NCBI GenBank assembly: GCA_041584475.1
Contig: JBFHDX010000140.1
Span: forward strand, 1 to 8,975
Direction of reading: 5' to 3'
DNA from: JBFHDX01 sp041584475
GTDB lineage: Bacteria; Pseudomonadota; Alphaproteobacteria; UBA8366; JADFVY01
DNA length: 8,975 nt
The notes beneath the pieces are model-generated. The model did not search any database. It was not told where the DNA came from and saw only the letters and a list, made by a program, of their open reading frames with translations. Below, one piece after another: positions 6,074 through 8,975 of the stretch; the stretch's first letter is position 1, and each line of letters begins with the position of its first letter. The position numbers were made by a program, and so were the translations under genes.

Positions 6074-6433
6074 TCACGCCTCGTTTTGCCGCAGCTCGGC
6101 CAGCAGTCGCTCGATCGTCTCGACGGGCAGGCGGCGGACCTTCTGAGCCAGCAGATTGGCAAGCTCGGTCGCCTCGGGCGACAGGCCGGACGTATCCACC
6201 GTCACCCGTGGGTGCGACAGCCGGGCGAGGCGCTGCAACTCGTCGGCGTCGTCCCAGACGATGTTGAGGACCTGGCAGATCTGGTGCACCCGCGCCCGGC
6301 TTGGCCGGCCGCGCCGGCCGTGTTCGAGCGCGGACAGGTACGACGAGGAGACGTCGAGCGCCGCGGCCAGGTCCTGCAGGCTCATACCCCGCGCCACGCG
6401 CAGTTCGCGCATGCGGCGCCCGAACGGCGTCAT
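6074..6433 (-). CDS. Small XRE-family helix-turn-helix transcriptional regulator
   Basis: A 119-residue DNA-binding protein. The N-terminal Cro/C1-type HTH spans about 5-60: MRELRVARGMSLQDLAAALDVSSSYLSALEHGRRGRPS, with the recognition helix around SSSYLSALE. The C-terminal half (about 60-119) is helical and charged, and includes a segment SPEATELANLLAQKVRRLPVETIERLLAEL that may mediate dimerisation. No sensor or metal-binding domain is visible. The ATG overlaps the stop of the upstream smr-domain gene as ATGA, so it is co-translated with it and is the last gene of the lutB-lutC-smr chain in this window. Its targets are unknown. Autoregulation, or control of the lut operon, is plausible from position only. 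Confidence 0.9.
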   Translation of the reverse strand: MTPFGRRMRELRVARGMSLQDLAAALDVSSSYLSALEHGRRGRPSRARVHQICQVLNIVWDDADELQRLARLSHPRVTVDTSGLSPEATELANLLAQKVRRLPVETIERLLAELRQNEA

Positions 6434-6996
6434 TGCCGCCGTGCGCGCCGCCGGCGCAGCAGCACGTATAGCGCACCCGCACCGCCGTCGTCGGGTCGTG
6501 CGTGGCTGAAGGCAAGCACGTGCTCGCGCAACGGTGCCTCGTTGAGCCAGCGGGGTACGGCGTCGCGCAGGACGCCGCCGCCTTCGCGCGTGAAACCGGT
6601 GCCGGTGACGACGCGCACGCAGCGGCGGCCGGTCTCCGCCTGGCCCAGGATGAACGCGCTCAACGCGCGATGCGCCGATTCCCGGTAATGGCCGTGCAGG
6701 TCGATCTCGGCCTCGATCGCCAGCTGCCCGCGCCGCAGCCGGTCCAGCGTCCGGCGGTCGACGCCGGCGGCGCGGCCGTGGGTGATGGCAGGGGCGGCGC
6801 GGGGCGGCGCCGCGGCCTTGCGAACGCTGGCCGCGGGCGTCGTCGGGGCAGGGGCTTTCTTGCGCGCAGGACCCGGCTTCTCCGCCTCGTCCGCGTCCGC
6901 AGATACTGCCGGCTCGCGCTTGATGGGCCGCACATCCCTGGTCACGGCGCGCCAGAGCGCGGATTCGCCGGGCGCCGGTTTCCGCTTTTCAGCCAT
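6430..6996 (-). CDS. Smr/MutS2-type domain protein (putative endonuclease)
   Basis: A 188-residue protein with a C-terminal Smr domain, a fold found in MutS2 and in stand-alone proteins such as SmrB, where it cleaves DNA or mRNA. Residues 1-20 form a short basic start (MAEKRKPAPGESALWRAVTRD). Residues about 20-75 are rich in Ala, Pro, Lys and Arg and probably disordered. The Smr domain runs from about 80 to 182. The first motif is IDLHGH at 98-103, with Asp99 and His101. The second is VVTGTG at 129-134, which keeps Gly-x-Gly but has Thr in place of the His of the classical HGxG. The closing motif is GGAGALYVLLRR at 171-182. The start lies inside lutC (8-nt overlap) and the stop overlaps the XRE gene start. 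The family is clear; the substrate is unknown. Confidence 0.9.
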   Translation of the reverse strand: MAEKRKPAPGESALWRAVTRDVRPIKREPAVSADADEAEKPGPARKKAPAPTTPAASVRKAAAPPRAAPAITHGRAAGVDRRTLDRLRRGQLAIEAEIDLHGHYRESAHRALSAFILGQAETGRRCVRVVTGTGFTREGGGVLRDAVPRWLNEAPLREHVLAFSHARPDDGGAGALYVLLRRRRARRQ

Positions 6997-7684
6997 CGCT
7001 GCCGCCGTCCGCCGCGGCGTCCACCAGCACGATATGAAGCCGGCGCGGGCCGTGTGCGCCGAGCTGCAGCGTCTGCTCGATATCGGCGGTGCGCGACGGG
7101 CCGGTCACGAAATTGACGTTGCGCGGCATGCGGCCCGTGGCCCGCAGCCGGTCCCACCCGTCCTCGTAGGCGCCGACGACGGCCTCCGCGCGCAGCACCA
7201 CGATGTGCGCATCGGGAAGGAAATTCAGCGTCGTCGGGCTCTCCGGCCCCGAAATCAGCATCAGGCTTCCCGTCTCCGCGACGGCCGCGAACGCGCCGGT
7301 CAACGTGACCACGTCCTCCGGCAGCGCCCGCCCGTGCTCGATCTCCAGCGCCGGCGTGCTGTCCCAGGGGTAGGCCTCGAGCGCCGGGTCGGGCGCCATG
7401 CGAATGCGCGCCGGCAGGTTTCCGCCTTTCAGATAGTCCGCGACGGCCGCGGGAACAGCGGCCCCGTCGGGCACGCGGGCGACCGTCGCATCGACCGCTT
7501 TCGCCTGCGCGACGAAAAGGTCCAGCTGCCCCCTGTGATCGAGCTTGCTGCGGGCCGGGATCGTGCTCCGCGGATGGCGCTCGAGGCGGGCCGCCACCGC
7601 CGCCCCGGCGGCGCTGGCGTCGCCATCGCGGCGAACGCTCCGACGCAGTTTGCCGAGCACCGCATCACGCGACTCCTTCTTCAT
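6989..7684 (-). CDS. lutC: Lactate utilization protein LutC (LUD domain)
   Basis: LutC is the LUD-domain subunit of the LutABC complex, which oxidises L-lactate to pyruvate. The product has 231 residues, normal for LutC. The first 40 or so are a variable helical region. The LUD domain follows, with AFAAVAETGSLML at about 131-143, the SGPESPTTLNFLPDAHIVVL block at 145-164 and the C-terminal signature GPSRTADIEQTLQLGAHGPRRLHIVLV at 195-221. The ATG at 7684-7682 overlaps the lutB stop as ATGA. The last 8 nt overlap the start of the smr-domain gene. A longer reading frame upstream is open but lies over lutB and is a shadow. Confidence 0.95.
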   Translation of the reverse strand: MKKESRDAVLGKLRRSVRRDGDASAAGAAVAARLERHPRSTIPARSKLDHRGQLDLFVAQAKAVDATVARVPDGAAVPAAVADYLKGGNLPARIRMAPDPALEAYPWDSTPALEIEHGRALPEDVVTLTGAFAAVAETGSLMLISGPESPTTLNFLPDAHIVVLRAEAVVGAYEDGWDRLRATGRMPRNVNFVTGPSRTADIEQTLQLGAHGPRRLHIVLVDAAADGGSDG

Positions 7685-8975
7685 TCCGCCGCCCCACGGC
7701 GGCGAAGTTCGCGCCGCCAAAGCGAGTGGAAGCTCTTGCCCTGAGGCGCCGGGAAGTCGCGCGCCGCGGTCCAGCCGCCGGCCAGGGGAAGCGCCCGGAA
7801 CCGGCCACGCCGGTGGCCGAGCACGCCGAGCACGCGCATCGGCAGCGTCAGCGCCAGTCGGTAGAGACGCGGCCGCTTCGCCAGCGCCGCCCAGAGTCGC
7901 AAGCCCCAGCGCACGGTACGGGGATTCAGCCTCGCCTCGAATTCGCGCTCGCGCAGATGGCGCATGAGGCCGGGCAGGGGAATGCGCATCGGGCAGACGG
8001 CCTCGCAGCGCCCGCAGAAGGTCGACGCGTTCGGCAGGTGTCCCGCCTCGGCGACGCCGATCAGCGACGGGCTCAGCACGGCGCCGATCGGCCCGGGATA
8101 GACCCAGCCATAGGCGTGACCGCCGATCACGCCGAACACCGGGCAATGGTTCATGCAGGCGCCGCAGCGGATGCAGCGCAGCACGTCCTGCATTTCGCTG
8201 CCGACCAGATCGCTACGCCCGTTGTCGAGCAGCACGACGTGGAAATCCTGGGGACCGTCGAGGTCCTCGCCCCGCTTCGGCCCGGTCGAGAACGTCGTGT
8301 AGGTGCTGAATTCCTGACCAGTGGCGGAGCGCGAGAGCAGCCGCAGAATCGTCGTCGCATCTTCGAGCGTCGGCACGACCTTCTCGAGACTGGCCAGCAC
8401 GATGTGGACGCGCGGCAGCGTCTGCGTGAGGTCGCCGTTGCCTTCGTTCGTCACGATCACCGTCGATCCGGTCTCCGCAATGAGGAAATTGGCTCCGGTG
8501 ATGCCGACGTCGGCGGCCACGAATTGCTCGCGCAGGACGCTGCGCGCTTCGTCCAGGATCTGCCGCGCCTCCTCGAGCGGCCGGTCGGGCGGGAACTGGG
8601 TGTGGGTCTGGTGGAAGATCTCGGCGACCTGCTCCTTCATGACGTGGAATGCCGGCGCGATGATGTGGCTCGGCGGTTCGTGCCGAAGCTGGATGATGTA
8701 TTCGCCGAGATCGGTCTCGACGGGTTCGATGCCGTTCTCTGCGAGGAAATCGTTGAGCGCGATCTCCTCCGAGATCATCGACTTGCCCTTGGTGACCGTC
8801 CTCGCCCCGGCGGCGCGGGCGATGGCAAGCACGATGTCGCGCGCTTCCGCCGCGTCGCGCGCCCAATGGACGTGGCCGCCGCGCTCGATCACGCGCTTCT
8901 CGAAGGCCTCGAGATAGAGGTCGATATAGGCCAGCACGTGGTTCTTGATGTCGCGCGCCTCGTCGCGCAGCGTCT
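7681..8975 (-). CDS. lutB: Lactate utilization iron-sulfur protein LutB (LldF-type), 5' end beyond window
   Basis: LutB carries a LUD domain and 4Fe-4S clusters and passes electrons during L-lactate oxidation. About 430 residues are present. The frame stays open through position 8975 (TLRDEARDIKNHVLAYIDLYLEAFE), so the true start is to the right; the in-frame GTG at 8937 is an internal valine, not the start. The LUD domain includes TVTKGKSMISEEIALN and the ITGANFLIAETGSTVIVTNEGNGDL block. A CxxCxxCxxxCP motif (CIRCGACMNHCP) lies at nt 8143-8175 and CGRCEAVCP lies at about nt 7990-8016. The conserved GGHAYGWVYPGPIGAVLSP lies between them. The C-terminal tail KSFHSLWRREL is typical. lutA is expected immediately upstream, outside the window. 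The stop overlaps the lutC ATG. Confidence 0.96.
   Translation of the reverse strand, partial: TLRDEARDIKNHVLAYIDLYLEAFEKRVIERGGHVHWARDAAEARDIVLAIARAAGARTVTKGKSMISEEIALNDFLAENGIEPVETDLGEYIIQLRHEPPSHIIAPAFHVMKEQVAEIFHQTHTQFPPDRPLEEARQILDEARSVLREQFVAADVGITGANFLIAETGSTVIVTNEGNGDLTQTLPRVHIVLASLEKVVPTLEDATTILRLLSRSATGQEFSTYTTFSTGPKRGEDLDGPQDFHVVLLDNGRSDLVGSEMQDVLRCIRCGACMNHCPVFGVIGGHAYGWVYPGPIGAVLSPSLIGVAEAGHLPNASTFCGRCEAVCPMRIPLPGLMRHLREREFEARLNPRTVRWGLRLWAALAKRPRLYRLALTLPMRVLGVLGHRRGRFRALPLAGGWTAARDFPAPQGKSFHSLWRRELRRRGAAE

Noticed and set aside
8935..8937. GTG at 8937 as the lutB start.
   Set aside because: The frame continues upstream to the window edge with sequence typical of LutB (DEARDIKNH), so the GTG is an internal valine codon.
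1..8975. Search for tRNA or rRNA genes, CRISPR arrays, insertion sequences, integrases and phage attachment sites.
   Set aside because: None seen: no repeat-spacer pattern, no transposase or integrase motif, and no tRNA cloverleaf noticed by eye. Small RNAs cannot be excluded by reading alone.

Overview
The window is GC-rich, densely packed bacterial chromosome, most likely from an alphaproteobacterium, perhaps Rhodospirillales-like. This rests on three things: a monofunctional HisB of 200 residues, a his gene cluster placed back to back with hslVU, and an HslV with a short N-terminal propeptide ending WHG just before the catalytic Thr. The lineage call is inferred from gene order and protein style; no 16S rRNA or other marker lies in the window.

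Layout. (1) Positions 1-2692, minus strand: a histidine biosynthesis operon read hisB > hisH > GNAT acetyltransferase > hisA > hisF. hisF is cut by the left edge. Every junction overlaps (4, 13, 4 and 7 nt). The acetyltransferase is the only member that is not a known histidine enzyme. (2) Positions 2693-2872: a divergent intergenic region with the hisB ribosome binding site on one side and a possible heat-shock (sigma-32-type) promoter for hslV on the other. (3) Positions 2873-4719, plus strand: hslV and hslU, encoding the peptidase and the AAA+ unfoldase of the HslVU protease, with an ATGA overlap. (4) Positions 4720-4966: a gap between convergent genes that holds a 20-bp perfect inverted repeat. 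(5) Positions 4967-5851, minus strand: a rhomboid intramembrane serine protease with an extra soluble N-terminal domain. (6) Positions 5852-6073: a gap with no confident gene. (7) Positions 6074-8975, minus strand: a second overlapping gene chain read lutB > lutC > smr-domain gene > XRE-type regulator. lutB runs off the right edge.

How the genes work together. HisH and HisF form the two-subunit imidazole glycerol phosphate synthase, HisA makes its substrate and HisB uses its product, so the first block covers the central steps of histidine synthesis. HslVU is a cytoplasmic ATP-dependent protease and the rhomboid an inner-membrane protease; they are neighbours but there is no sequence evidence that they cooperate. 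LutB and LutC belong to the LutABC L-lactate oxidation complex; lutA would be expected just past the right edge. The Smr nuclease-like gene and the small HTH regulator are translationally linked to lutBC, which is the more unusual arrangement here.

Most of the window is recognisable core metabolism and proteolysis. I did not find a convincing new defence, mobile or RNA-guided system. The best leads are the acetyltransferase embedded in the his operon, the long palindrome after hslU, the lutBC-smr-XRE coupling and the rhomboid N-terminal domain.
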